64,000 nucleotides of DNA, taken from assembly GCF_910592395.1 (NCBI RefSeq), contig NC_088318.1, positions 11,718,349-11,782,348 on the forward strand, given 5' to 3'. The position numbers were made by a program, and so were the translations under genes. This DNA comes from Lineus longissimus (lineage: Eukaryota > Nemertea > Pilidiophora > Heteronemertea > Lineidae). Of this stretch, positions 24,001-32,374 are shown piece by piece. Position 1 is the first letter of the stretch, and each line of letters begins with the position of its first letter. The notes under the pieces were generated by a model, which saw nothing but the letters and a program-made list of their open reading frames with translations, was not told the DNA's origin and searched no databases.

Positions 24001-25618
24001 GAAGTTTCTGACTTCACGCTTACTTTCCGAATTCTGACTTCTGACTTCTCTCAACTTGGGTGGCCAAGAATAAGCCTGCAGTACCACACTCGGAAGTAGA
24101 CCAATGGTGGAAAATCAGAGCATATTTTCTGTATTGCAGGTCATTTTCACCAATGAGCAAACCAGTGAATACCAGTACTATGAAGTGACCTTCAAATCCA
24201 TCCGTCCAGGCATCCTGGGCACCATTGATCTCAGCACGCCTGTCAGGCAAACGATCCAGCACACGTTATTCCTGGAGAACCCTCTTCCGCAAGCTGTCAC
24301 TTTCCAAACGTCATGTAACGTCGCTGAGGTGATGATGCCGAGTTCATTACAAGTTCCAGCACATTCGGAGGTGAGTTGAGAGATATCATAAAATGAGCTC
24401 GGCTCTGTATTGATTCTAAAACGCTGGGAAGACGTTTGAGAAATATTCTGAAGAAAATCACTCATGAAACAAGTGGTAACTTTAAAAAGGCAATTCTCAA
24501 TGCAAGAAATTTCGCCATCAATCTAGTCCCAGAAGTTTTACAGGTGTTGATACCTTTCCCTGCTTTGGACAACTCTCAAAAGTTACATTTCTGTTCATTT
24601 CAGAATGCATTTAACCTCGAGTATCTCCCACTCAAAGTCGGCGAGACCCAAGGAAGGCTGGAGTTCAACTGCAACGAGCTTGGTCTCTACATGTATGACA
24701 TGAACCTGAAGGCCACACTAGCAGGACCTGAGCGAGCTCTCTACTTCAGGGTCAACCTTGGCAGTTCACAGGTCCAGAGCGCCAAGTTCCTCAACTTTTC
24801 CAAAGTGAAGACGGATTACACATGCAAGGTGTGGTGGCAATATTGCTGTCTTCTGTCGTCTGTACCGGATGATTTAACAAGAATTAGAGAGTTCATTTGA
24901 ATTTTCCTGATCCTGTAGAGAGCGTCTTTTCCCTGAACTATTTCTTCTCATATGAAAGATTTTTGGCACTCTAAGCATCTTAGTTGAGTTTCTATCTTCA
25001 ACTTTATCCTAGATGAAGAAGTACAAATAGCTTGTCGGATAATGGTCCCATGCCAAAGGGCTTGAGTACCTGTCACAACCTCATTAATTGTCAATCTGTG
25101 ATTTTTAAAGGTTCTCATTTTCTTCCCTTTAGTGTGAAAATGGTGACTTTCATGTTGACAAGACAATTGCCGCAGCCCCTGGCTCGATAACTGGCACAGA
25201 GGTAGCAGTCGAAGTGACGTACGAACCATCCCGTCTCGGAGAATCACGTGGCAGTCTCGTAATCAGCTCGAACACCGGAGGAGAATACACTGTCCCATTA
25301 TTTGGCACTTGTATGGCGCCTAAACCCCAAGGACCGTACACAGTGAAAGCAGGTGGCAACACGTCCATTACATTCCGTAACATCTTCTCTCACACAACTG
25401 CTTTCTCATTCCAAGTTGATAACCCAGCATTCCACTTGGTCAAGACAGGTGACAACATTCGGTCTCGTAAAGACCACAGGATTGTTGTTGGTTTTGATGG
25501 GACTGACACTGGTTCCAAGTCGGTCGTGATGGGGAAGCTTACCATCACCTGTGCCAAGTCGGCTGGTGGAACCTCAAGTATGCAGTGGGTGTATTACCTG
25601 AAAGGGATCACACCTTAG
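73..25618 (+). CDS. HYDIN: HYDIN, C-terminal part, 40 exons, 5' end outside window
   Basis: Central-pair (C2b projection) protein of the motile-cilium axoneme, made of many ASH/MSP-like immunoglobulin-fold repeats. Exons: 73-225, 2194-2334, 2586-2769, 2893-3034, 3444-3524, 3869-4090, 4312-4434, 4757-4997, 5323-5648, 5813-6064, 8421-8723, 8952-9111, 9289-9714, 10003-10151, 10342-10593, 10812-10973, 11431-11520, 12553-12609, 14435-14603, 15032-15202, 15467-15727, 15978-16211, 16470-16827, 17009-17360, 17713-17931, 18262-18537, 18888-19112, 19289-19427, 19719-19884, 20101-20248, 20482-20689, 20852-21070, 21300-21938, 22088-22393, 22722-23015, 23219-23382, 23744-23894, 24140-24370, 24604-24828, 25133-25618. 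All junctions are GT/AG and phases add up (9,105 nt, 3,034 residues plus stop). Recognisable pieces include LPEDVLVEILAERLQ, GPPIPPPASF, DWDDRMRTVKWVD, SDYISG, GLDYIDV and the C-terminus WVYYLKGIT. These are collinear with the C-terminal half of vertebrate HYDIN. The true start is upstream. The weakest exons are the short linkers at 11431 and 12553. Confidence 0.97.
226..2193 (+). other. HYDIN intron, no further gene seen
   Basis: This intron lies between the exons ending at 225 and starting at 2194. It is AT-rich and only short unsupported open frames occur. I saw no convincing repeat, RNA gene or conserved coding block. Confidence 0.7.
2586..6064 (+). other. HYDIN: HYDIN charged coiled-coil and low-complexity linker (exons 3-10)
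   Basis: These eight exons encode a run very rich in Lys, Glu, Arg and Gln (about fragment residues 98-622) that replaces the beta-sandwich repeats. It starts with the conserved CHRGVVFDSLETLF block, continues as predicted coiled coil (RERREREAFEAEQRRLEEE), and ends with the proline-rich GLGLGPHGPPIPPP block and a basic tail. Vertebrate HYDIN has the same kind of charged insert at this position, so this is a family feature. Several antisense open frames here are shadows of the biased composition. Confidence 0.85.
4490..4663 (+). mobile_element. Degraded copy of the TA-flanked MITE (copy 5)
   Basis: This stretch in the HYDIN intron 4435-4756 keeps recognisable pieces of the MITE seen at 7206-7382. 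They are 'taacggacacctct', 'ctctattaggac', 'caaatgagttgttt', 'cctccctattga' and a terminal 'gaggtagtaccgtag', in the same order as copy 2. Many substitutions separate it from the other copies, so it is the oldest one. The boundaries are approximate. Confidence 0.55.
6608..6640 (+). other. HYDIN: Candidate 33-nt cassette microexon in HYDIN
   Basis: This 33-nt segment is preceded by 'tcgtag' and followed by 'gtaaat'. The surrounding junction has phase 2 on both sides (AG|G), and 33 nt keeps the frame without a stop, adding S-SMENLPLACS. The direct 6064-to-8421 join already matches vertebrate HYDIN, so this would be optional. The upstream pyrimidine tract is weak. Inference only. Confidence 0.2.
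7206..7382 (+). mobile_element. 177-bp MITE with TA target duplication (copy 1)
   Basis: The element starts CAGTAGAACCTCTCTATTAA and ends with the inverted complement ...GGAGGTTCCACTG, flanked on both sides by TA. The interior repeats the words 'agagaggtgtcct' and 'gtccttaat', so the whole unit can fold back. TA duplication with CAGTRGAACC termini suggests a non-autonomous derivative of a Tc1/mariner/pogo-type transposon; that assignment is inference. It lies in the HYDIN intron 6065-8420. Related copies are at 54046-54221 (inverted), 55244-55403, 62940-63048 and 4490-4663. Confidence 0.85.
7457..7486 (+). other. HYDIN: Candidate 30-nt cassette microexon in HYDIN
   Basis: This 30-nt segment is preceded by 'gtttagttccag' and followed by 'gtggcc'. 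It would insert S-GLDGPITDG in frame between the exons ending at 6064 and starting at 8421. Phase is compatible and no stop is introduced. The donor is non-optimal, so confidence is low. Confidence 0.2.
10733..10800 (-). mobile_element. tRNA-derived SINE fragment, minus strand
   Basis: On the minus strand this segment reads as the 3' half of a tRNA. It has a perfect pol III B box, GGTTCGAATCC (reverse complement of 10741-10751), flanked by complementary T-arm bases. No complete tRNA cloverleaf is present. It ends about 12 bp before the HYDIN exon at 10812, so it forms part of the branch-point and pyrimidine-tract region. Confidence 0.55.
12903..13880 (+). other. Possible nested transcription unit or transposon insert in HYDIN intron
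   Basis: TATAAATA at 13033-13040 precedes open frames at 13201-13464 (87 aa, acidic: ...MEQHIIQDLF...) and 13442-13711 (89 aa, ...ATPLTFFKHPNG...). An AATAAA follows at 13729-13734. The two frames overlap by 23 nt and look like one roughly 160-residue coding region broken by a single frameshift or joined by splicing. Base composition is richer in CpG than the surrounding intron. The block begins near 'ttaaaggttgaatagcgcc' and ends near 'gggccctttcctttaa', so a TTAA-bounded insertion is possible, but the termini match poorly. I do not recognise the protein. Confidence 0.35.
13033..13040 (+). promoter_or_regulatory. TATA-like box of the candidate nested unit
   Basis: TATAAATA lies 168 bp upstream of the start of the acidic open frame at 13201 inside the HYDIN intron. 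It is a plausible pol II core promoter only if the nested unit is real. The motif is common by chance in AT-rich introns. Confidence 0.2.
14236..14330 (+). mobile_element. tRNA-derived SINE fragment
   Basis: A B-box-like core GGTTCGAAACC at 14293-14303 lies in a T-arm-like stem (cgggTTCGAAaccccg), preceded by 'gagctagtgtcagcctagtgatcgggag', which resembles a decayed D-arm and anticodon region. The sequence is too diverged to be a functional tRNA gene. It sits about 100 bp upstream of HYDIN exon 14435-14603. Confidence 0.5.
14451..14483 (+). repeat. HYDIN: GGT/GGA microsatellite coding poly-glycine in HYDIN exon 19
   Basis: A GGT/GGA/GGG run near the start of the exon at 14435-14603 encodes about ten consecutive glycines, directly before the conserved LGMFTIYPAFG segment. 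It is a coding microsatellite in the linker between two ASH repeats, so length variation between individuals is likely. I do not recall an equivalent poly-Gly tract in vertebrate HYDIN at this point. Confidence 0.85.
15707..15915 (+). repeat. 106-bp tandem duplication that copies an exon end and splice donor
   Basis: Copy 1 (15707-15812) and copy 2 (15813-15915) are almost identical with period 106. Copy 1 contains the last 21 nt of the HYDIN exon 15467-15727, its donor (CAG|gtcagt, 15728) and downstream intron. Copy 2 therefore carries a second, identical donor at 15834 inside the intron. Only the first donor keeps the conserved frame into exon 15978. Reading on from the first donor meets a stop at 15764-15766. 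The near identity indicates a recent event. Confidence 0.93.
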
Positions 25619-25759
25619 ATTTGTAATGATTGGCACTGAACTTTTGTGACAAAACTGAAAATATTTGGAGGGGAATTTGACACAGTAATATTTAGCCTCG
25701 AAGATGCTCTAGACACTAAAATCTGTGCACTGTGTAGCAGTACGGGGATGTCATAATCC

Positions 25760-25765
25760 AATAAA
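25760..25765 (+). terminator. HYDIN: Polyadenylation signal AATAAA, HYDIN
   Basis: AATAAA 142 bp after the HYDIN stop codon is the likely proximal poly(A) signal. A second AATAAA at 26333-26338 would give a roughly 740-nt 3' UTR. Motif evidence only. Confidence 0.55.
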
Positions 25766-26332
25766 GGCTGATAAATAACATCACTTCTGTGATGCCTGTT
25801 TTACAGTGCAGGCGCTGCCAGCTTTGCAACGTCTCCTGACTGGATGTACAGCATCTTTCTGCACCATTCGGTTTGGTGTTTTGATACTGATGTCATGTTT
25901 CCTTAAGTGTTAAATGGACATTTATTGAAAATTATTGTTGAATTGCTGAATCATTTGCCAGTTTAAATGTATACATGCTATCTGCACAAGAGAAGGAACA
26001 CACCCCAGTGAAAGTTAACCATATGAGTTCCATTCCATCCAGTTTTCTTTGTATTGTAGGTCTAGTTTCATTTCTTTCCTCCAGTTTTTTGTTGGAACCT
26101 AACTGCTCTGTGTATATATTTACAAGCCTTATGACCGTCCTAGATAATCATTATTTATTGGCAAATTTTGTTGATTTCCGTCCAATTATTTTCTTGTAAA
26201 TACAAATAGCCACGAAGCACATTTATGATAGCTTGATTTAAAAGTTTGTATTTTAATGAAATTTTATTGTATAAAAAGTGAACTTTGGTTTGAGAAAAGG
26301 CTGTATTGTGATATCATGTTTTTTGGAAAAAT

Positions 26333-26338
26333 AATAAA
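26333..26338 (+). terminator. HYDIN: Alternative distal AATAAA, HYDIN
   Basis: AATAAA inside an A/T-rich tail (aaaaataataaatactt), some 430 bp before the cytochrome b5 start codon. Alternative or main poly(A) site for HYDIN; no downstream GU-rich element was assessed. Confidence 0.45.
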
Positions 26339-26769
26339 TACTTGTAAATGATTTAATGGCGAGTTTGTTCTTACATTTATTGACTAGACTGGAGTAGAAT
26401 CTATCAATTCATTACTGAAAACAATAGTAACATCTCAACATTGAAGAGAACTACCATCTCTCTGGTGTCCTCAGTTTTGTATAGCGAATATGTGCAGACA
26501 ATGTCCAAACAATATAATCAATTCAACGTGGTCCCATCAACTCATGATAAGAGTAAAAATCTTGTCTGCCAGTCAGGAATCTCAAAATCACTCCCCACAG
26601 CCGAGGACACTATTCGTCTTCGCGGTTATTGAGGAACGATCACGACGCAAACAACGAACAAATGGTTTCACATTCTGCGCATGTGCGGAGGTGACTAAAT
26701 TGATTACTGATCCCGATCTTCCGTGCAATTTTCAGTCCTTTTATTTGTGATTTTTCCTTCAAAATCGAC

Positions 26770-28997
26770 ATGGAAAAAAAATCAGAGACAACTTACACGC
26801 TTGAAGAAGTGAAGAAACACAATGACAGTAAATCTTCGTGGTTAGTTATCCATGACAGAGTGTACGATGTCACAAAATTCCTGGAAGAGGTAAGACTAAA
26901 ATCTGAAAGTCATGATGAAAGGTCTAGGTCAGGTGCGACAGTGCATGCATTGCCATTGCATACATCATACATGTCAGTGAACAGGTGAATGCTGTGTTTG
27001 GCGAATGTAAGGTACATACATGACAATGCATGTTAGCTTAGAGTGAGTTACCGGGTACGATAGTCGAAAGTCCGCCCGCGCCAGTAGCAGGTAATCTGTC
27101 TGCACCATCTCGCTGAACAATACTCAATACCAATGCAATAGGCCTTTTTGACGACGACAAGGACGATTCAAAGCCTTAACAATTAATGCGCTCAATCAGA
27201 ACACATCAGAAGGCATAAGCGGACTTCGGACAATGCCATAAGCTACTGCCCATTTGTTCCGGGTGAAATGCATGACTGATCAGCACCCAAGCAAACTTCT
27301 TCGAAAAGCTTGATACAAGACGATTATGTATATATTAAACTCATGCTTCAGATTATTGATAAGAAGCCTGCTAGGCCTCATGATATTATTTTCGATATAT
27401 TTTCAGTGGAACTAGCCTCTCTAGTGGGTGTTGGCTGTTGATGTTCCAGTGCTGCTATCACCCTTCACATCACATTTTTTATAATCATTTTGTAATCCTT
27501 TCTGCATTCAGCATCCTGGTGGTGAAGAAGTCTTGTTAGAACTTGCTGGTAAGTTGTTTGTTGTAGTGTGATATTATAGCTGGGACTTACAGTTACCCAC
27601 TCCACTATGATGTGCTGTGGCTATCCATTACAGTTTGACAAATAAAGCAAACATTTCTCGAGGGAACAGAATTTGGTCTTTCAGTCACTTTGCCTGATGT
27701 TATGAAGACGCCTCTCAGCAAAGAATACCACTTGTCAGTGCTTGTTTTGCATCAAGTGCGTCTTTAGGTCAAGTGCTGTACATCACACAGTCTGCAAAAT
27801 TTCAATAAATGCGTCATTGATACGAGTATGACATAAATAAAATGAGACTTGGCAAGGTTTCAAAACGAGATCTAGGTCAAAGTGCATTATATGGGATGAG
27901 GTCAACTGGCAATGTTCGGGACTGGTGTATTTAATCTAACCCATTTCTGCCAAGACCAACAAAGTTATCAAAAACATTTTTTATATTTGGCACAGCTCAA
28001 TTAGGGGGTTAGTTGTTCAAAAACAATTCCTTCCTTTTACACTTACAGTATTGTTGTTATACTATTTTCAGGTGCATTCGCAACAGAATCTTTCGAAGAT
28101 GTTGGACACTCTGCTGATGCGCGGGAACTTATGAAAGATTACGATATAGGAAGTTTAGTGGAGGATGACAGAGAAGTCTCAACATCTACAGTGAGTGTCT
28201 CTTTATCTCGTAAAAGGGGTACATTGTTGCTGGGACTGGTCACCTGCGCTGGCATACGAAGGGGCTTCATCTGGTAAATGATATACTGACATATTTGGCA
28301 GCGTCCGTGTGGGTGATTGTTACCGAGTGAGATTTATATGCACCTTGAACCAAATATTTCTGTATTTCCAGAATAAAGACGGTTTCCCACAAGGTGAAGG
28401 AGGAAGGTAAGCTTAAGCCATGAATTCCATCGGGCAATAAATCTGAGCTAGGCCTGGCCAGTTTTAAAGTTGGCAAATAAAGTTAGAGTTTATTTGGTGG
28501 TTTACAAAACCTGAATTGTCAATATTCAACTTCAGGAGTGTAAGTGACAGGTGTGTCTGTGTTTTGCCGAAAACATTTGCTGAGCCAACTTGCGCTCTGC
28601 ATTGTGCTGTGTCCCAATCAAGTCGTTTCTGCAGGACATGTATCATTCCAAATAACAACCAATGTTTTTATTTCAATGTAGCTCCTGTGTCATCAGCTAA
28701 CACAAGATTTTGCCAATGGTAATTACTCAGTTTTCTGGAATTACATATAATGCTGTACAAAGCATTTGTTTTTGGACATGAGATTTGATTTGATTTGACC
28801 AACCTTTACGGTGCTGACCAAAGTGGTGAAGCATTGAAGCAGAAAAGGCTTTGGTTGTCATCCTTCTTCACATTACGATGATTGTATACTCCTTATCTCG
28901 TTGCAGTGCCTTGATGAGTTGGATTATACCCCTCGGCCTCGCCCTCGCTGCTGCTCTAGTTTACCGATTTGTCACCGCTGGCCAGCAGCAAAGTTAA
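26770..28997 (+). CDS. CYB5B: Cytochrome b5, tail-anchored, five exons
   Basis: Membrane-anchored haem protein that passes electrons to desaturases, P450s and other acceptors. Exons: 26770-26889, 27512-27548, 28072-28190, 28372-28406, 28907-28997; 402 nt, 133 residues. The haem ligands are His in HPGG (first bases of exon 2) and His in DVGHS (exon 3). The core starts [20 protein letters not shown]. The C-terminus is a hydrophobic helix ([17 protein letters not shown]) followed by [10 protein letters not shown], a tail anchor inserted in ER or outer mitochondrial membrane. Length is close to CYB5A (134 aa), and the tail pattern resembles both A and B types. I chose the B symbol from linkage with HYDIN and TANGO6, so the paralogue assignment is less certain than the family. 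The introns (523, 622, 181 and 500 bp) hold no other gene. Confidence 0.93.
28682..28718 (+). other. CYB5B: Candidate alternative exon of cytochrome b5 with early stop
   Basis: This 37-nt segment is preceded by 'atttcaatgtag' and followed by 'gtaatt', inside the last intron (28407-28906). Joined to the upstream exon end (AG|) it reads S-SCVIS-stop. The resulting protein would keep both haem histidines but lose the membrane anchor. Vertebrate CYB5A is known to make a soluble form by including a stop-containing exon at the equivalent position. Splice-site strength looks fair, but there is no expression evidence. Confidence 0.3.
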
Positions 28998-30110
28998 CAA
29001 GAAATTGAACATATGCACGGCAGCAAGTTATAATGTGAAAGGACGCGAGTGATAGATGATAAAAGGACTTGATTGATTGAGAAAAGGACTGATTCAAATC
29101 TATTTGATTAATCATGCAGAATTCAGCTCGAGGTTATGTCCATTTGTTATTTATTTTGGCAGGTTTAAAATGGAGGATGGGAAAGAGAAAGTTGATTCCA
29201 AAGCTATGTAGATTTCTGTAGATAACATGCCTTATGATTCTTTTTGATGTAAGGTTCAAGGAATAGGCTGGGTTGTCCAAAACGATAATCTCTGACTGAA
29301 TATGAAACAGTTTTTCTAACAGAAGCAATAGTTGGTTCATTGATTTAATTGCACAACTCTTCATTTTGGATGTTAAAACACTTTAAACAGATAATTCTTG
29401 AAGCATTGTATAAATGGTCAATATGTTATCATTGTGCAGCAAATTCATAGGCCATTATCATTCCTGCCCAGTCTAACTCCTCTGACTCTGCTAGCATATT
29501 GATCGAGTATAAAGTTAACGGCCCGAGGACATTTTTGTCATTTTCAGAACCTTTTGACATTTGGTAGACAGATGGTCTGGTGTACAGAGGATCTGAACCT
29601 TTCGTTGACTGGGTCTCTGCTGTGGAGGTTGGTGGTCCTAATATGACTCTGTTATTGTAGCATTGTGAGGAATGCTGGAGTAAGAGTAAGAGTTTGGAGT
29701 TAGATTTGGGCACTTGAGCCAAAGCTATATTATATAACTTCATAGAGAAATAAAATATCATCATTATGTATGAATGAAACACAACAGGGTTTGTTCCTAT
29801 CTTGCTGTGTTCGCCCAAAGACACAAGGTTCTTTGCAGCAGTGCTTGCTTCTTCTGTCTAAGCTCAGAGAAGTTACCACGAGCCTGGACCTTTGGGAAAT
29901 GTTGCCACCACCATGATTCCACAAGTACAGAATGTACCGATCACGAAGCTCTCCCTCATCACCTGTGAGCAGGTTGTGTATATTGTCTGAAGACCACTGG
30001 TGTCCTTTTGGAGAAGAATGTGATGAATAAAGGAGATTGCCCTCTGGACAAAATGGTGTGAACATTCATGACGAATTAAGGCTTTGGACGTGTCTTGATA
30101 AGATGGAAGG
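28998..30110 (+). other. Cytochrome b5 3' flank and intergenic DNA
   Basis: AT-rich DNA between the CYB5 stop codon and the minisatellite. AATAAA motifs at 29749-29754 and 30026-30031 are possible CYB5 poly(A) signals. The open frames here, on either strand, lack splice logic or recognisable domains. Confidence 0.6.
29749..29754 (+). terminator. CYB5B: Possible polyadenylation signal, cytochrome b5
   Basis: First AATAAA downstream of the CYB5 stop, about 750 bp away. Motif evidence only; another AATAAA follows at 30026-30031. Confidence 0.35.
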
Positions 30111-31900
30111 TGGCTCCAGCTTGGGAAGTTGTGTCTGTCTTCAAGAACAGGTCCTGATATTGCCCCACTGCAGGTACGAGACAGGCAGGTTGTACCAGGT
30201 CCGTATAGGCTGCATGAGTTGTCTTCATAGCTTGGTTGTGCCTGTCTTCAAGAACAGGTCCTGATATTGTCCCACAGCAGGTACCAGACAGGCAGGTTTT
30301 ACCAGGTCCACGTAGGCTGCATGAATTGTCTTCATAGCCAGGTTGTGCCTGTCTTCTAGAACAGGTCCTGATATTGTCCCACAGCAGGTACCAGACAGGC
30401 AGGTTGTACCAGGTCCGTATAGGCTGCATGAGTTGTCTTCATAGCCAGGTTGGGCCTGTCTTCTAGAACAGGTCCTGATATTGTCCCACTGCAGGTACGA
30501 GACAGGCAGGTTGTACCAGGTCCATGTAGGCTGCATGAGTTGTCTTCATAGCCAGGTTGGGCCTGTCTTCAAGAACAGGTCCTGATATTGTCCCACAGCA
30601 GGTACCAGACAGGCAGGTTTTACCAGGTCCACGTAGGCTGCATGAGTTGTCTTCATAGCCAGGTTGGGCCTGTCTTCTAGAACAGGTCCTGATATTGTCC
30701 CACAGCAGGTACGAGACAAGCAGGTTGTACCAGGTCCATAAAGGCTGCATGAGTTGTCTTCATAGCCAGGTTGGGCCTGTCTTCAAGAAAAGGTCCTCTT
30801 GATATTGTCCCACTGCAGGTACGAGACAAGCAGGTTGTACCAGGTCCATAAAGGCTGCATGAGTTGTCTTCATAGCCAGGTTGTGCCTGTCTTCAAGAAC
30901 ACGTCCTGATATTGTCCCACTGCAGGTACGAGACAGGTAGGTTGTACCAGGTCAACGTAGGCTGCCTAGCTATGAGGCAACTCATGCAGCCTATATGGAC
31001 CTGGTACAATCCGCTTGTCTTCTTGTACCTGCAGTGGGACAATATCAGGACCTGTTCTTGAAGACAGGCCCAACCTGGCTATGAAGACAGGCACAACCTG
31101 GCTATGAAGACAACTCATGCAGCCTACCTGTGTTAGGGCACGAACATTGGAATGGCCGAGACGGGGTCAGTCGTTCTCCGCGAATTTGTAAAGTACGCCC
31201 TCTCGCGGAGAACGACTGACCCCATCTCGGCCATTCCAATGTTAGTGCCCTTACATACGTGGACCTGGTACAACCTGCCTGTGTCGTACCTGCTGTGGGA
31301 CAATATCAGGACCTGTTCTTGAAGACAGGCACAACCTGGCTATGAAGACAACTCATGCAGCCTACGTGGACCTGGTACAACCTGCCTGTCTGGTACCTGC
31401 TGTGGGACAATATCAGGACCTGTTCTAGAAGACAGGCCCAACCTGGCTATGAAGACAATTCATGCAGCCTACGTGGACCTGGTAAAACCTGCCTGTCTGG
31501 TACCTGCTGTGGGACAATATCAGGACCTGTTCTAGAAGACAGGCCCAACCTGGCTATGAAGACAACTCATGCAGCCTACGTGGACCTGGTACAACCTGCC
31601 TGTCTGGTACCTGCTGTGGGACAATATCAGGACCTGTTCTAGAAGACAGGCCCAACCTGGCTATGAAGACAACTCATGCAGCCTACGTGGACCTGGTACA
31701 ACCTGCCTGTCGGGTACCTGCTGTGGGACACTATCAGGAGGACCATTTCTTGAAGACAGGCCCAACCTGGCTATGAAGACAACTAATGCATCATTCGTGG
31801 ATCTAGTACAACCTGCCTGTCTCATACCTGCAGTGGGACATTATCCTATATCTCACTGTATTCTTGAAGAAAGGCCTTATAACTGTATATGGCAACTCCA
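30110..31900. repeat. 107-bp minisatellite arranged as a giant imperfect palindrome
   Basis: Left arm: eight units with starts of 'gtcctgatat' at 30151, 30258, 30365, 30472, 30579, 30686, 30793 and 30903, a period of exactly 107 bp (110 once, from a 3-bp insertion). Right arm: the same unit as its reverse complement, anchored by 'caggacctgtt' at 31046, 31307, 31414, 31521, 31628 and 31735, again 107 bp except where an element is inserted. The inversion centre is near 30978 ('aggctgcctagctatgaggcaactcatgcagcct'). The last right-hand unit (to about 31900) is decayed. Because 107 is not a multiple of three, the long open frames crossing units in both directions are by-products of stop-poor repeats, not genes. 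Confidence 0.97.
31128..31258. mobile_element. Foldback (MITE-like) element inserted in a minisatellite unit
   Basis: Two roughly 51-bp arms, 31133-31183 and 31203-31253, are near-perfect reverse complements (a few mismatches) around a 19-bp loop, so the element forms a strong hairpin. It splits a right-arm unit exactly between 'gcagcctac' and 'gtggacctgg', which are contiguous in the other units. TAC at both edges may be a 3-bp target duplication. No coding capacity. Confidence 0.85.
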
Positions 31901-32246
31901 GTAGCCTGGCCAAAGAGGTAGCTCATGTGCCTCAGCTGAAGTATTTCATGTACATTAGGCCCATTCTGCCTTTAGCTAGACCTTCTTTCCCATGAACATT
32001 AACCTCTGGTTAACTGTCTCCTGGTTGTAGGCTGGTCTCTTAAAAATCAGGGGGTTGCTTGTGGAGCCGTCTCAGGCATTGTGGTGGTTGATTGTGACTC
32101 CAGTATAATATTTTTGGTCAGGATGTTTGTCAAGAGGGAAGAGATGAGCTGAGCAAGGGTGTACAGCAGCAGGTCCCTGGACAGACTGTGACGACAAAAT
32201 GACATGAGACAGATATAGAAATATGAAGACAACCAACAGAGTGGCT

Positions 32247-32252
32247 TTTATT
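32247..32252 (-). terminator. TANGO6: Polyadenylation signal AATAAA, TANGO6
   Basis: TTTATT on the + strand reads AATAAA on the minus strand, 123 bp after the TANGO6 stop codon. This is a well-placed poly(A) signal for a short 3' UTR. Confidence 0.6.
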
Positions 32253-32374
32253 GATTAACATGGTTTCACATAAGTAACACATAAGTTCACTGCTGCTTTT
32301 GTTTTGCGTTCAGGAGTTTTAACAAAGTTGGTCATCAGTGCAAAATCAGGATTCACATTGGCAGGACAGAGTCT

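Noticed and set aside
30076-30750. Three overlapping minus-strand open frames of 95-117 residues with a repeated MQP..WYNLPV pattern
   Set aside because: They are translations of the 107-bp minisatellite. The period is not a multiple of three, so the same DNA is read in changing frames, and equal frames appear on the other strand in the right arm.
31355-31904. Plus-strand open frames of 95 and 111 residues
   Set aside because: Mirror image of the same minisatellite in the right palindrome arm; no start context or splice support.
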